From Glaciibacter superstes DSM 21135 (GTDB lineage: Bacteria > Actinomycetota > Actinomycetes > Actinomycetales > Microbacteriaceae), in assembly GCF_000421145.1 (NCBI RefSeq), contig NZ_ATWH01000008.1, positions 183,099-247,098 of the forward strand: a stretch of 64,000 nt of DNA, given 5' to 3'. The notes under the pieces were generated by a model. That model was not told the DNA's origin. It saw only the letters and a list, made by a program, of their open reading frames with translations, and made no database searches. Made by a program: the position numbers and the translations under genes. This document shows positions 23,138 through 32,944 of the stretch, piece by piece (the first letter of the stretch is position 1; every line of letters starts with the position of its first letter).

Positions 23138-26100
23138 TCAGGAACGCGGGAGCGCGATCGGCGCCGTCTCGGTGCCCACGGCGGCCGGTGCAGCCGGCTT
23201 CACCCCGGCGAGTGCGGCAATACGACGCGCGACGGCATCGGGGTTGCTGAAGAGATCGAAACTGTGCACGCGCACGTAGTGCCAGCCGAGTCGCCGAAGC
23301 ACCTCGGGGCGGAGCCTCAAGGACTCGCGGAGGCTCGTGCGGCCGACCACAACATCCGTCTCGACAACAACGGCACGACCGACGTGGGATGCCGCTAGCG
23401 CGAGTTTGCCGCGGTGACCGAGCGACACCGTCAGGCCGAGTCGCTCCAGCCGTCCGGCGAGGTCGACGAGCATCGGCTCGCTGGCGTCTGGCACGCGCGC
23501 TTCGGTGCCGCGCGCTTCCGTCTCGCTGAGCACCTGTGACAGCGCCAGAATGCCGTGACGCTGACGGTCCTCGTCGATGTCAGCCGGCCGGAAGCAGGAG
23601 ACGATGTCCATCGACCGACGCGCCCTGGTCATGCCGATGGCGAGCAGCCGGTCTCCGCCCGGCTCACCGAGCGAACCGAAGTTCGACAGCAGGCGCCCGT
23701 GCGGGGTGCGACCATAGCCGATGGAGAAAATGACCCGGTCACGGCTCTGCGCGACTGCCTGCTCGAGGGTGAGCACCGTGAAGGGTTCGGCGCGGTCCCC
23801 CAGGATGAAGTCGGAGAGGTCGGTGCGCTTGGCGAACGCGGCCAAAACGGCTTGGTTCACCCGCACCGCGTGCCGGGTACTGGCGGTGATGACCATGAGC
23901 GATTCGCGGGGACGCTTGACGGCGTGGTCCATGACCAGCTCGACCGCCTTGGCGACCTCGGCATCGACACTTTCAACGGCGCCGCTGTCGGCGTCTGGCA
24001 TGCCGTGGCCGCCCTTGACGTAGTTGAGCGTGAGGCTGCCGTGCCCGAGGTAGCTGCCTGCCCAGGGCAGCGAGTCGATGCGGCCTGCGTAGAACCGGTG
24101 GTTGACCAGCTCTGCGAGGTCTTCGCCGCCGGCGCGGTAGCTGCGGGTGAGCGTCAAGGTCGGCAGCAGTTCGCCCAGGCGCGCCAGCGCGGAGTCGGCG
24201 TGCAGTCCGTCGACGCTCTCGGCCGGCTCTGCGTCTTCTGCCTTCTCGACAATGCCGGTGTCGAACACTGACGGGGTCTGCGTGACCGGGTCTCCGAATG
24301 CCACAACCTGCTTTGCGCGGCGAATCGCGCCGACGTTCTCCGCGAAGGTCGTCGCTCCGGCGTCGACCAGCAGCACGGTGTCGAACGTCATCCGATCGGT
24401 CAGACCGGCAATCTCGTATGGCGAGGCAAGCCAGACCGGTGCGAGCACCCGGCCAAGGTGCGGCGCCGCTTCATGAACGGATGCCGGTGTGGCCCGATCG
24501 GCGCGGAGCAGGCGACGCAACTCGTCGGCCTCCTCCGGGTAGTCGACGATTCCGATCTTCCAGGTTTCGGCGAGCAGCCAGGCCAGCAGTTGGCCAGCGG
24601 CAGAAGCATGCGCCTCGTCGACCAGCTTGAAGTCGGCCTCGAGTCGTTCGAGCACCTGGGTGTTGGCGTTCAGGAGTGCCTTGTCGTTGCCGAGCAGCAG
24701 CTCGAGCACCGACTGCCACCAGGCCAGCTCGAGTTCAGCTGCGACATGCTTCTCCGAGATGTGACGCTGCGAAAGGTCGGTCATCAGGGGGTCGAGGTTG
24801 TGCTCGCGAAGTGTGGAGAGCAGCGCGGTGCGTTCGTGCAGGTTGGCCAATACCTCGCTCTCGGCGGCCAGGCCGGAGACGGTATAGACAAGTTCTTTGA
24901 TCGGCCGGTTGGCAAGCTGCCGCGTCGTGCCGGCATTCCCCAGCGGCACGTCGAGGGCGGCGAGGTCTTCGTTCGCACGCTGGAAGGCAACGTGAACGTC
25001 GTTGATGCCAACAGGCACCTCGGGCGTCGCACCGGCAACCACGTATCGCTGCCACAGGGTGCGCTGCTGCTGGATGCGTCGCAGGCTCTCGTTCATGTCG
25101 CTCACGTGCACACCGGGGCGCAGGTACTCGTCGGCCAGGCGACGCAGGCGACGACGGCTCGCGCCAGACATGTCTGGTGAGTCGCGCCTGGCGGAGGTCG
25201 CAGAGATCAGTTCGGTCAGCGAGCGGTCGTAAACGGCGGGCTGGAACTTGTCGAGCGTCTCACGAATATCGAGCAGCAACCGCAAGTAGATGCCGAGTTC
25301 GGTGATGGTCTCGAACGGCCGCAGCCTGGTCTGGCTGATCAGCCCTGACGCACGTTCGAGCAGGCGGGGCAATTCCACCTGGTTGACGCGCTTGGCAAGC
25401 TGGTGGGCAGCGGATGCCTCGTCTGTCGACGTGAACGACGCCCCGTACCAGGGTGAATCACCTGGGCCGTAGCGGAACTCGCCGAGCGCGGCAGCCTTGA
25501 TCAACGTCGCCGCCGCCCGCGAACGATCGTTGGCGAGGAGCTCGAGCGACTGGCGGTCGAGGCGGGCCGTGGTAGACGGCGGCTTCGGCAGCTGGGCGAG
25601 GCGGGCAAGCTCACCGAGAGCGTCGAGCACCGAGACGCCCAGGGCCGGGTCGCGGCGAGTCAGTGCGGCGCGGTAGTCGAGCAGCACTTTGCGCAGGCGC
25701 ACGAGCGCGTCGTCGACGTCGCCGACCTTCGGCTGGGTGGCCTTCTCGTTGCGCGTGATCGACTGGATGAGGTCGCGGCGCAGTGAACGCGGTGTGACGG
25801 CCACACCCGGCAGGCCGACCTGCACCAGGCGGTGGGCGATACCGTCGAGGCTCGAGCGACGGGCGCTTACCACCAGTACACGCTTGTGCTGGGCGACGAG
25901 AGAACCGATCGCGTTCACGATGGTCTGGGTTCCGCCGGTGCCTGGCAGGGTCTTCACAACCAGAGAGTTGCCTGCGGCGATCTGGGCGACGACGTTCTCC
26001 TGCTCAGGATCGGCATCCAGCAGGAGGGTGTCAGTCGCCGGAGGCCTGGCGTCCTGACCGATCGGAACGACGGGGTTGTATGCGGTCTCGATGCTGCGGC

Positions 26101-26905
26101 GGGCAGTGGTGTTGCCCGCGACCGCATCCAGGAGCTGGTGGTCGAGCTTGACGGCGTCGGCGGCGAGCGCCCTCCCCACGTCGGCGAACGACGACGCGAC
26201 CAGGCGAGGAACGACGTTGAACCACGCCAGGTGCGAGGTGAGCCCACGAAGTCGGTCGATGACCGGTTGCGGCTTGAACGCACCGTTGGTGATCGCCAAC
26301 GCCACGAAGGCGTCGGCGTCGAGCGTGATCTGGAACTGGTCGTGCAGGGCACGAGCCAGCTCAGGGTTCAGGAATGGCGCGCCCTTGAGCTTCAGTTCGA
26401 AATCACGGCCGTACCGGCGGATGGCGAGCGGCCGGAGCAACACGGGCGCTGTGAATTCCACATCACTGTGGCGCCATTCGGCCAGGCCGATGGCCAGGTG
26501 AACGGATTCGATGCCGCGCATGGAGCGCAGTTCGATGCCCTTCTGGGTGATCTCGCTCGCGGCGAGTCTGGCGTTCCTGAGGGCCAGCTCGTCGCGGATC
26601 AGGTTCGACAGAAGGGTGGTCTTGCCGGTGATGAACTGCGGCAGGCCGCCGGGATGCGTCGCGCTCAGCTCGATGCGCGACCGGGGGTTGTCTGAGAAGT
26701 GCAACAGCGGCGAATGACCGCCGACACCGGCGAGTTCGTCGCGCCAGCGCTTCCAGGCGGGTTCGGCGATATTGCCCGCTACGAGAGCCGCGTCACCGAG
26801 GCTGACCGAATGCGGAGCCGTGAGGTTTTTCGGGTCGGGGGCAGGCGCATCCGGGTACTGCGACAGCAGATTGTCGTCATCTGGTTTTCGATCGAGGCGC
26901 CACAC
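23138..26905 (-). CDS. Large DUF4011/SF1-helicase-like protein with degenerate ATPase motifs
   Basis: A 1255-aa protein laid out like the DUF4011-type superfamily I helicases. An N-terminal domain of ~290 aa is followed by the helicase core and a C-terminal Vsr/DUF559-like nuclease-fold segment (LRPEVLRRLGWHYVRVHS). The Walker A loop reads TLPGTGGTQT at 319-328, with Gly where the Lys should be. Walker B reads LLVDAG at 845-850 instead of DE. Later motifs are closer to normal: GDPVTQTPS, LTRSYRAGGEDLAELVNHRF and GMTRARRSMDIVS. It starts at GTG 26905, 80 nt after corA. It probably binds nucleic acid without normal ATP hydrolysis; the exact role is unknown. Confidence 0.78.
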   Translation of the reverse strand: MWRLDRKPDDDNLLSQYPDAPAPDPKNLTAPHSVSLGDAALVAGNIAEPAWKRWRDELAGVGGHSPLLHFSDNPRSRIELSATHPGGLPQFITGKTTLLSNLIRDELALRNARLAASEITQKGIELRSMRGIESVHLAIGLAEWRHSDVEFTAPVLLRPLAIRRYGRDFELKLKGAPFLNPELARALHDQFQITLDADAFVALAITNGAFKPQPVIDRLRGLTSHLAWFNVVPRLVASSFADVGRALAADAVKLDHQLLDAVAGNTTARRSIETAYNPVVPIGQDARPPATDTLLLDADPEQENVVAQIAAGNSLVVKTLPGTGGTQTIVNAIGSLVAQHKRVLVVSARRSSLDGIAHRLVQVGLPGVAVTPRSLRRDLIQSITRNEKATQPKVGDVDDALVRLRKVLLDYRAALTRRDPALGVSVLDALGELARLAQLPKPPSTTARLDRQSLELLANDRSRAAATLIKAAALGEFRYGPGDSPWYGASFTSTDEASAAHQLAKRVNQVELPRLLERASGLISQTRLRPFETITELGIYLRLLLDIRETLDKFQPAVYDRSLTELISATSARRDSPDMSGASRRRLRRLADEYLRPGVHVSDMNESLRRIQQQRTLWQRYVVAGATPEVPVGINDVHVAFQRANEDLAALDVPLGNAGTTRQLANRPIKELVYTVSGLAAESEVLANLHERTALLSTLREHNLDPLMTDLSQRHISEKHVAAELELAWWQSVLELLLGNDKALLNANTQVLERLEADFKLVDEAHASAAGQLLAWLLAETWKIGIVDYPEEADELRRLLRADRATPASVHEAAPHLGRVLAPVWLASPYEIAGLTDRMTFDTVLLVDAGATTFAENVGAIRRAKQVVAFGDPVTQTPSVFDTGIVEKAEDAEPAESVDGLHADSALARLGELLPTLTLTRSYRAGGEDLAELVNHRFYAGRIDSLPWAGSYLGHGSLTLNYVKGGHGMPDADSGAVESVDAEVAKAVELVMDHAVKRPRESLMVITASTRHAVRVNQAVLAAFAKRTDLSDFILGDRAEPFTVLTLEQAVAQSRDRVIFSIGYGRTPHGRLLSNFGSLGEPGGDRLLAIGMTRARRSMDIVSCFRPADIDEDRQRHGILALSQVLSETEARGTEARVPDASEPMLVDLAGRLERLGLTVSLGHRGKLALAASHVGRAVVVETDVVVGRTSLRESLRLRPEVLRRLGWHYVRVHSFDLFSNPDAVARRIAALAGVKPAAPAAVGTETAPIALPRS

Positions 26906-26985
26906 ACCGTCACCCTAATTCGCACGGGACGTATTTTCCGTTAGGCGGCCCGGGTTTCGCGCGTTTTGACACTGATTCGGCGGGT

Positions 26986-28002
26986 TCAGAGCCAGTTGCG
27001 CTTCTTGAATACCGCATAGAGCGCAAATCCGAGGATAAACATCAGGCCGATCGCGTACGGGTAGCCGTATTCCCAGTGGAGCTCCGGCATGTTCGTGAAG
27101 TTCATGCCGTAGATCGTGCCGACCAGCGTCGGCGCGAACAGGATGGCGGCCCAGCTGGAGATCTTCTTCACCTGCTCGCTCTGGGCGAGGCTCGTTTCGG
27201 TGAGATGGCGCATCTCTTCGTTCTGGCGCTGGCCGACGAGGGATGCGTGCACCGTGAGCGCGTTCTGGAGCAGCTGCCGGAAGGAGTCGCCGCGTTCGAC
27301 CACCCGCAGGGTGTGGTCGAGAACGTCTCGTAGGTGCCGGTGCAGTTCGACGTCGACGTTGTACTTCTCGAAACCCTTCTGCAGGGACTCGATCATGCCG
27401 GTGAGTGGTCCCGTCGCACGCTGAAAGGCGATTACCTCGCGGGAGAGATCGTAGATTCGGCGGGTCACGTCCTGGTCGCCACCGAAGAGCTGGTCTTCGA
27501 TCTCGTCGATGTCGTTCTCCAGTCCGGCGACGACCGGGCCATACTCGTCGACGACCTCGTCGAGGATGGCGTACAGGACGGTCTCTGGCCCGAGGGCCAG
27601 CAGATGGGGTTCCTGTTCGGCGCGATGACGCACCTTGGCCAGGTCTGGAGACTCGGCGTGACGGATGGTGACCACGAAGTCCGGGCCGACGAAGAGGTGC
27701 AATTCGCCGAATTCCACGCGTTCGTCCGCATCGATGTACCTGGCAGGACGAAGCACCAGGAAGAGCACGTCGTCATAGCGCTCGAGCTTTGCCCGCTGGT
27801 GGCCCTGGAGTGCGTCTTCGACGGAGAGGTGGTGCAGGCTGAACTCGGCAGCGACGGAGTGCACTTCCTCGTCGGTTGGACGGTAGAGGCCGATCCAGGC
27901 GAACCCGTTCCTGGCCTTCATCAGCTCGTAGGTCTCGTCCAGGGTCGCGGGGCTTTCCACCCGCTTGCCGTCCACGTAGATCGCGTTGTCGATCAGGGGC
28001 AT
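26986..28002 (-). CDS. corA: CorA family magnesium/cobalt transporter
   Basis: A 338-aa CorA/2-TM metal channel subunit. The cytoplasmic domain (LSVEDALQGHQRAKLERYDD) and the long stalk helix lead to TM1 with the GMNF selectivity motif (GTIYGMNFTNMPELHWEYGY). TM2 ends in a basic tail, FKKRNWL. ATG 28002 has AAAGGAGGT just upstream. The longer open frame to 28449 is antisense to another gene and was ignored. With mgtE truncated at 7.3 kb, this may be a main Mg2+ uptake route among genes visible here. Confidence 0.94.
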   Translation of the reverse strand: MPLIDNAIYVDGKRVESPATLDETYELMKARNGFAWIGLYRPTDEEVHSVAAEFSLHHLSVEDALQGHQRAKLERYDDVLFLVLRPARYIDADERVEFGELHLFVGPDFVVTIRHAESPDLAKVRHRAEQEPHLLALGPETVLYAILDEVVDEYGPVVAGLENDIDEIEDQLFGGDQDVTRRIYDLSREVIAFQRATGPLTGMIESLQKGFEKYNVDVELHRHLRDVLDHTLRVVERGDSFRQLLQNALTVHASLVGQRQNEEMRHLTETSLAQSEQVKKISSWAAILFAPTLVGTIYGMNFTNMPELHWEYGYPYAIGLMFILGFALYAVFKKRNWL

Positions 28003-28126
28003 GTGACCTCCTTTGTGCCACCGTCCAGTGTGACATCGGTCGGCACCGCGACCGGGAGGCGCTCCAACACGAAGGCCAGCCATGTTGTCAGCCGTGTTGC
28101 CAGCCGTGGAGTGCGGGTGCGGATGG

Positions 28127-28783
28127 TCAGGCTTTGGCCGTGGTGGCCGGTGACGCCTGATCGGCCGCCTGGGTTCCTCCCTCGCGCTCGGCCCGACGAT
28201 AGCGGGTGAGGCGTGCATACGCGGGGCTGAACGCCAGCCAGATGACGCCGACCCCCAGTACCAGCGGCCCGACTCCGATGAGCGGAGCAGCGTTGAGCGC
28301 ACCACCGAGCATGATGAGGAGGGCCGGTGCCAGCCCGTAGACCCGCGCTCGTACCATCGCGACGCCCACCATGATCCAGCCGATGCCGAAGATTGCTTTC
28401 GCAACGATGGTGCCGAACAGGAGGGATCCTGGCACCGTTCGACCGTCAAGAAGCGCCGGCGCGACGAGAGCGGCGGCCGGTTCCATGAAAGCCCTGTTCC
28501 AGTACACGGCGCACATCAGCACGGTACCCGCCCCTGCGACGAGTGCGGCGGCGAAGCCGAAGCCCTTGATCTGCGACGCACGACGCACGTAAAGCGCCAC
28601 CAGCGCAAGCAGGAGCAGCATGCCGCCCGCGAGCAGGGCGACAGCGCTGATCTGGGAGAGCGGGCTTCGTACCGCATCACTCGGCCGATCAGCCAGCCGG
28701 ACAAGCTGGGCGATGCTGCCGAGTACCAGCAAGACGCCGGATGCCAGGAGGGAAGGCTTCGACAACCCCTCAAACCGATTCAT
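28127..28783 (-). CDS. Polytopic membrane protein (DUF998-like)
   Basis: A 218-aa integral membrane protein with about six hydrophobic helices (SLLASGVLLVLGSIAQLV, AVALLAGGMLLLLALVALYV, GLAPALLIMLGGALNAAPLI and others) and a charged tail (RAEREGGTQAADQ). No catalytic motif. The layout resembles DUF998/DUF4386-like proteins. ATG 28783 is preferred over a TTG five codons upstream. It precedes corA on the same strand with a 124-nt gap. Confidence 0.7.
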   Translation of the reverse strand: MNRFEGLSKPSLLASGVLLVLGSIAQLVRLADRPSDAVRSPLSQISAVALLAGGMLLLLALVALYVRRASQIKGFGFAAALVAGAGTVLMCAVYWNRAFMEPAAALVAPALLDGRTVPGSLLFGTIVAKAIFGIGWIMVGVAMVRARVYGLAPALLIMLGGALNAAPLIGVGPLVLGVGVIWLAFSPAYARLTRYRRAEREGGTQAADQASPATTAKA

Positions 28784-29074
28784 AACAACCCCACTCAATG
28801 AAGGCGTCAGACGCGGCGGTGTGCCGCAGGTCGGCGTACCAGTCCAGTTCTGGATGGTTCCGATTCTGGCACCGCCGCCGGGTCAGGACAAGGGGGGCTC
28901 GAGACTTCCGTTCAGCGAAGCGGGAGCATCCCCTCAGCGCTCGCTCCGAAGGTTCGCCGATGGCAGCGTCGAGGTGCCCGAAACGCACGTTCGATCTCGA
29001 CCGGAAGGACCATTTCGGGCGACTCGATCGCGCGACGTGACCCGGAGGAAGGCACGAAGCGCGCGTCTGCTCAA

Positions 29075-30013
29075 TCAGGCGGATTCAGCGGTGACGTCGA
29101 TGCGGTCGGTGGCACTTTGGAAGTCGCCAACATCGAAGACGGCGGCACCGGGCACGGCGGTGTTCGCGCTTGCGCAGGCGGCTGCGCGAGTGAGCGCAGC
29201 ATCGAGTTCGTCGCCGTTGGCGAGCGCCGTGACCAGGCCGGCGAGGTAACAGTCGCCGCTGCCTACCGAATACGCTCCGACCACCGGGTCGGGATGAACC
29301 CTGATCCTGCGGTCACCGTGTGCCGCAAGTGAACCATCGACACCGTCTGTCAGCACGACGGTCCCGCCGGTCTGTGCCACCATCCGGGAGGCGAGATCCA
29401 CCAGCAGGGTGTCCGCCGATGGAATGCCGAGATGGGCAGCTGCCTCTGCCCGATTCACCTTGAGCACCGTCGGCGCAGCTGCGGCGACGATGGCGGACAA
29501 CGCCGGCCCGTGCACGTCAACGGCCACCAGCACACCACGAGCGCTGCAGGCCGAGAGCGCCACGACGAGCTCACCCAGCGGGGCATCCTGCGGCACACTG
29601 CCGGAAACAGCGAGCCAATCCCCAGCCGGAATAACTCGCACCTGCTCCAGGAGCGCCGCCCAGGCATCCGTACCGAGTTCGGGAGCCGGCTCATAGAACT
29701 CGGTCAGTCCCTGCGCCGGTTCCCCGATCACCGTCACACAGTTGCGGGTCTCCCCCGGCGCATCAACGGTCGTCACGGTGAGACGCGGCCGCACCTCACC
29801 GATCAACGCGGTGAGCAGGTCACCCGTGCGACCTGCTGTCGGAACGATGGCATGAACGGATGCGCCGAGCCTGGCAGCGGCACGCGCCGCGTTGAGGGAC
29901 TTGCCGCCGGGCAGACGGAGCACAGTGCTCGGGCGGTGGATTCCGCCGATGGTGACCTGATCAACGCGATAGGTGACATCGATAGCCGGACTGAAGCCGA
30001 GAAAATGGATCAT
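29075..30013 (-). CDS. PfkB family hexose kinase (1-phosphofructokinase/tagatose-6-P kinase type)
   Basis: A 312-aa PfkB-family kinase of the 1-PFK/LacC branch. It opens FLGFSPAIDVTYRVDQV, with LPGGKSLNAARAAARLGA as the sugar-binding loop. The C-terminal PfkB signature is VGAYSVGSGDCYLAGL, containing the catalytic Asp. This branch phosphorylates sugar phosphates such as fructose-1-P or tagatose-6-P. It is the last gene of the sugar operon, its ATG overlapping the preceding kinase by 4 nt. With the aldolase and AgaS-like isomerase of the cluster, tagatose-6-phosphate kinase is the most attractive role, by inference. Confidence 0.85.
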   Translation of the reverse strand: MIHFLGFSPAIDVTYRVDQVTIGGIHRPSTVLRLPGGKSLNAARAAARLGASVHAIVPTAGRTGDLLTALIGEVRPRLTVTTVDAPGETRNCVTVIGEPAQGLTEFYEPAPELGTDAWAALLEQVRVIPAGDWLAVSGSVPQDAPLGELVVALSACSARGVLVAVDVHGPALSAIVAAAAPTVLKVNRAEAAAHLGIPSADTLLVDLASRMVAQTGGTVVLTDGVDGSLAAHGDRRIRVHPDPVVGAYSVGSGDCYLAGLVTALANGDELDAALTRAAACASANTAVPGAAVFDVGDFQSATDRIDVTAESA

Positions 30014-31050
30014 TCGCGCCGCTCCAGTTCACGCCGCTCCAATTCACTGCGAAGCTCGGCGCGCGTCGCCTGCGCCGCAGTACCACCGGCTGCCCGAGTG
30101 GACAGGGAACCCGCGATGGCCGCCCAGCTCACCCGCTCTGCCTCGTCATCGATGCCGTCGATGACGGCGGCGAGATAACCTGCATCGAAGCTGTCCCCAG
30201 CGCCCGTCGTGTCGACGACCTCGAGCTGAAGGCCGGGGGCGGCAATCCGTTCCCGGCCGTCCGCGAACGACAGACCTCCCGCTTTCCCTGCCTTCATGAC
30301 GACGACCGGCCCCAACCGCGCAATCGATGCCGCCGCGGCATCGACATCGGCTGCGACATCGGTTGCGACATCCGTACCGGTAAGCGCACCCGCGATCGCC
30401 GACAACTCCTCCCGGTTGGGCAGCAGGTAGTCGACGTGCCCGAGCACCTCGGCGAGTCCGTCCCACTGTTCTGTCGGGTCCCAGTTGGTGTCGAGGCTCA
30501 CCGTCGTTCGAGTTGAAGTCGTTCGGGTTGGATGGGCACCCGCTGAACGGATGCCCTCGAGCAGGGCAGGCAGCCCGGCAGCGAGACCGGGTTGCAGAAA
30601 GTACGACGCGACATGCACATGGCGCGGGCGAAGCCGGGCGACGGCCTCATCGACATGCTCGGGGCGAAGCGAAGAGATCGTGCCGGGGCGGGTGAGGATC
30701 GAACGGTCGCCGGGCGCGGAGAGGATGACGGAGAGGCCCGTCGGTACCTCGGCGTCGACCCTGACCGCTGAGATGTCGACACCGGCCTCCTCCAGCACAC
30801 TCAGTGTGAAACGACCGAAAGAGTCGTCGCCGACCACCGCGGCGAGCGCGGTGCGCACGCCCAGCCTCGCCAGGCCGCAGGCGACGATGGCGGCGCTTCC
30901 ACCGAGCACCAGGTCTGCTCCGTCGAGAATTTGCTCCGCCTGTCCGAAGCGCGGCACCACGTCTCCCCTCAACACCAGGTCGGGATTCGCATCTCCGACG
31001 ACGAGGACATCGATCGCGTTGTGGGCCTGGTCCGGCATCCGTTCACTCAT
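30010..31050 (-). CDS. PfkB family carbohydrate kinase (ribokinase-like)
   Basis: A 346-aa ribokinase-branch sugar kinase. LVVGDANPDLVLRGDVVPRF and LVLGGSAAIVACGLARLGV match PfkB signature 1, and VVDTTGAGDSFDAGYLAAV signature 2 with the GAGD anion hole. A Thr/Arg insert (TRTTSTRTTVS) and a repetitive ERRELERRE tail are unusual. Its ATG overlaps the permease stop by 4 nt and its stop overlaps the second kinase start. Two different PfkB branches side by side suggest one acts on the free sugar and one on its phosphate. Confidence 0.87.
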   Translation of the reverse strand: MSERMPDQAHNAIDVLVVGDANPDLVLRGDVVPRFGQAEQILDGADLVLGGSAAIVACGLARLGVRTALAAVVGDDSFGRFTLSVLEEAGVDISAVRVDAEVPTGLSVILSAPGDRSILTRPGTISSLRPEHVDEAVARLRPRHVHVASYFLQPGLAAGLPALLEGIRSAGAHPTRTTSTRTTVSLDTNWDPTEQWDGLAEVLGHVDYLLPNREELSAIAGALTGTDVATDVAADVDAAAASIARLGPVVVMKAGKAGGLSFADGRERIAAPGLQLEVVDTTGAGDSFDAGYLAAVIDGIDDEAERVSWAAIAGSLSTRAAGGTAAQATRAELRSELERRELERRE

Positions 31051-31943
31051 CCTTTGAGGCCCGAGAACGACATTGTCGCAATGAACTGGCGCTGCGCGAA
31101 GAGGAAGAACAGGATCAGCGGAAGCGTGGCGACCACGTTGCCGGCCATCAGCAGGCTCCAATCCGTTCTCCTTGCTCCCTGGAAGTTTGCCAGCCCGAGC
31201 TGGAGCGTGAAGGCATGGTCGTTGTTGATCGCGATGAGCGGCCAGACCAGGTCGTTCCATGAGCTCAGCAGCGTGAAGATCGCCAGAGTGGCCAAGGCCG
31301 GCTTGGCCAGGGGCAGCACGATCCGGAAGAAGACCTGCCATTTGCTGCATCCGTCGATCGTCGCTGCTTCTTCGAGTTCTGCCGGCAGCGACAGGAAGAA
31401 CTGACGCATCAGGAAGATGCCGAACGCCGAAGCGAGCCACGGCACGATGGCGGCGCCGAGGCCGTCGATGAGGCCGAGACGGGCGAACAGAATATAGGTC
31501 GGGATCATGAGCAGCTGAGTCGGAACCATGATCGTGCCGACGATCGCGAAGAAACCGAGGTTGCGTCCACGGAACTTCAGGCGCGCGAAACCGTATCCCG
31601 CCATCGAACAGAGCACGATGTGCGAGAGAATCGCCGCCGTTGAGACAATGACCGTGTTTCCGAGCCACAACAGGATCTCCGAGCCCTGGAACAGGCGCAC
31701 AAATCCATCGAGGGTGAGACTGGACGGGATGAACGGTGGCGGGTAGCTGACCAGTTCCTTCGCCGGCGACAGCGCAGCGAGGAACATCTGCACGAAAGGC
31801 AGAAGAAAGAGGAGTGCGGCGGGCGCCAGGAGAAAATGCCAACCACTGAAGCCGCGGCGGCGCTTCTTGCGGCCTGGGTCAGCGAGCCGTTGGGTCATTC
31901 CTGCGCCAGGTGGGGCAATCTCGTCGATCATGGTTGTTGCCAT
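31047..31943 (-). CDS. Carbohydrate ABC transporter permease (MalG-type)
   Basis: A 298-aa inner-membrane permease of the CUT1 family. About six helices are visible. The EAA loop is ELEEAATIDGCSKWQVFFRI followed by VLPLAKPALATLAIF. ATG 31943 has GGAGG 7 nt upstream and shares one base with the stop of the MalF-type gene (TGATG). No ATPase gene is in the cluster, so a shared MsiK/UgpC-type ATPase elsewhere probably energises it, as is common in actinobacteria. Confidence 0.92.
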   Translation of the reverse strand: MATTMIDEIAPPGAGMTQRLADPGRKKRRRGFSGWHFLLAPAALLFLLPFVQMFLAALSPAKELVSYPPPFIPSSLTLDGFVRLFQGSEILLWLGNTVIVSTAAILSHIVLCSMAGYGFARLKFRGRNLGFFAIVGTIMVPTQLLMIPTYILFARLGLIDGLGAAIVPWLASAFGIFLMRQFFLSLPAELEEAATIDGCSKWQVFFRIVLPLAKPALATLAIFTLLSSWNDLVWPLIAINNDHAFTLQLGLANFQGARRTDWSLLMAGNVVATLPLILFFLFAQRQFIATMSFSGLKG

Positions 31944-32944
31944 CAGAAGGCCTCCATATTGCGACGACGTGCGTAGACGACGACCACGAGCGTGATGATC
32001 AGCGTCAGCGCGAATAGAACGTACGCCGCGGCCGAACCGTAACCGAACTCCAGACCGCGGAATGCGCGCTCCCACAGGAAGTACACGATCGTCTTGGTGG
32101 CATCGAGCGGCCCTCCCCTGGTCGTCGTGTAGACGAGGTCGAACAACTGCAATGCCCCGATCGCCTGCCAGATCGTCACGAACACGGTGACCGGCGTCAA
32201 CTGTGGCCAGACCACCCGCCAGAACGACTGCCAGTGGTTGGCGCCGTCGACACGGGCTGCTTCGAGAAGTTCCCCCGGAATGTCCTGGAGAGCCGCGAGG
32301 TAGATCACCGTTGTGAACGCTGCCTGCCCCCAGAGCGACATGATCGCGATGACGACCATCGCCTGTGCCGGGTCTTCCAGCCAGCCCTGCTGCGGTAGCC
32401 CGAGCACGCGCAGCACATTGTTCACGACGCCGTACTCTGGGTTGAACAGGTAAGTGGAGAGGATGCCGGTCGCCGCCGCCGATGCCACGAACGGAACGAA
32501 GATCGCCGTCCGGTAGATTCCGATGAAACGGATGTTGCGGTTGAGCGCGACGGCGAGAAACAGTCCGGTGAGCACTGAGAGCGGAACGAACAGCACGGTG
32601 TAGAAGCCGGTGTGCGTGATCGCGTCGAAGAACTGTTCATCGGTGACCAGTCGCTGATAGTTCTCGAGTCCGACGAAACTGGGCTCGCTGAATCCGTCCC
32701 ACTTCTGCATCGAGAGAAGGAACGCCCAGCCGGCGGGGAAGATCGACAAGCCGAGGATGATGATCATCGCCGGTGCGACGAAGCTCCATCCTTCCAGTGC
32801 CGTTCTCAGACCCTTGCGTCGGAGGGCCGTCGCCCTCGCGGGCCGATGCCCGGCTGAGGCATCGGCCCTGTCCGCCTCTGTCGGTGTGGCCTGCGCATCG
32901 TTCAGGACTGTTGTCCCAGTGCCACGCGACTCGTGCGTTGGCAC
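31943..32944 (-). CDS. Carbohydrate ABC transporter permease (MalF-type)
   Basis: A 333-aa CUT1 permease with an N-terminal soluble extension of about 50 residues and six helices. The EAA loop is GELLEAARVDGANHWQSFWR followed by VVWPQLTPVTVF. YRTAIFVPFVASAAATGIL is typical of MalF/LacF proteins. The gene starts one base after the substrate-binding protein stop and joins the MalG-type gene through TGATG coupling. It forms the channel with that partner. Confidence 0.92.
   Translation of the reverse strand: MPTHESRGTGTTVLNDAQATPTEADRADASAGHRPARATALRRKGLRTALEGWSFVAPAMIIILGLSIFPAGWAFLLSMQKWDGFSEPSFVGLENYQRLVTDEQFFDAITHTGFYTVLFVPLSVLTGLFLAVALNRNIRFIGIYRTAIFVPFVASAAATGILSTYLFNPEYGVVNNVLRVLGLPQQGWLEDPAQAMVVIAIMSLWGQAAFTTVIYLAALQDIPGELLEAARVDGANHWQSFWRVVWPQLTPVTVFVTIWQAIGALQLFDLVYTTTRGGPLDATKTIVYFLWERAFRGLEFGYGSAAAYVLFALTLIITLVVVVYARRRNMEAF

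Noticed and set aside
28003..28449. Extension of the corA frame upstream
   Set aside because: Antisense-like composition overlapping the neighbouring membrane protein gene; strong ribosome site at the shorter start.
28784..29074. Short minus-strand frame (72 codons) in the gap after the sugar kinase cluster
   Set aside because: Runs into the start of the membrane protein gene and shows no recognisable motif; nothing else seen in the gap.
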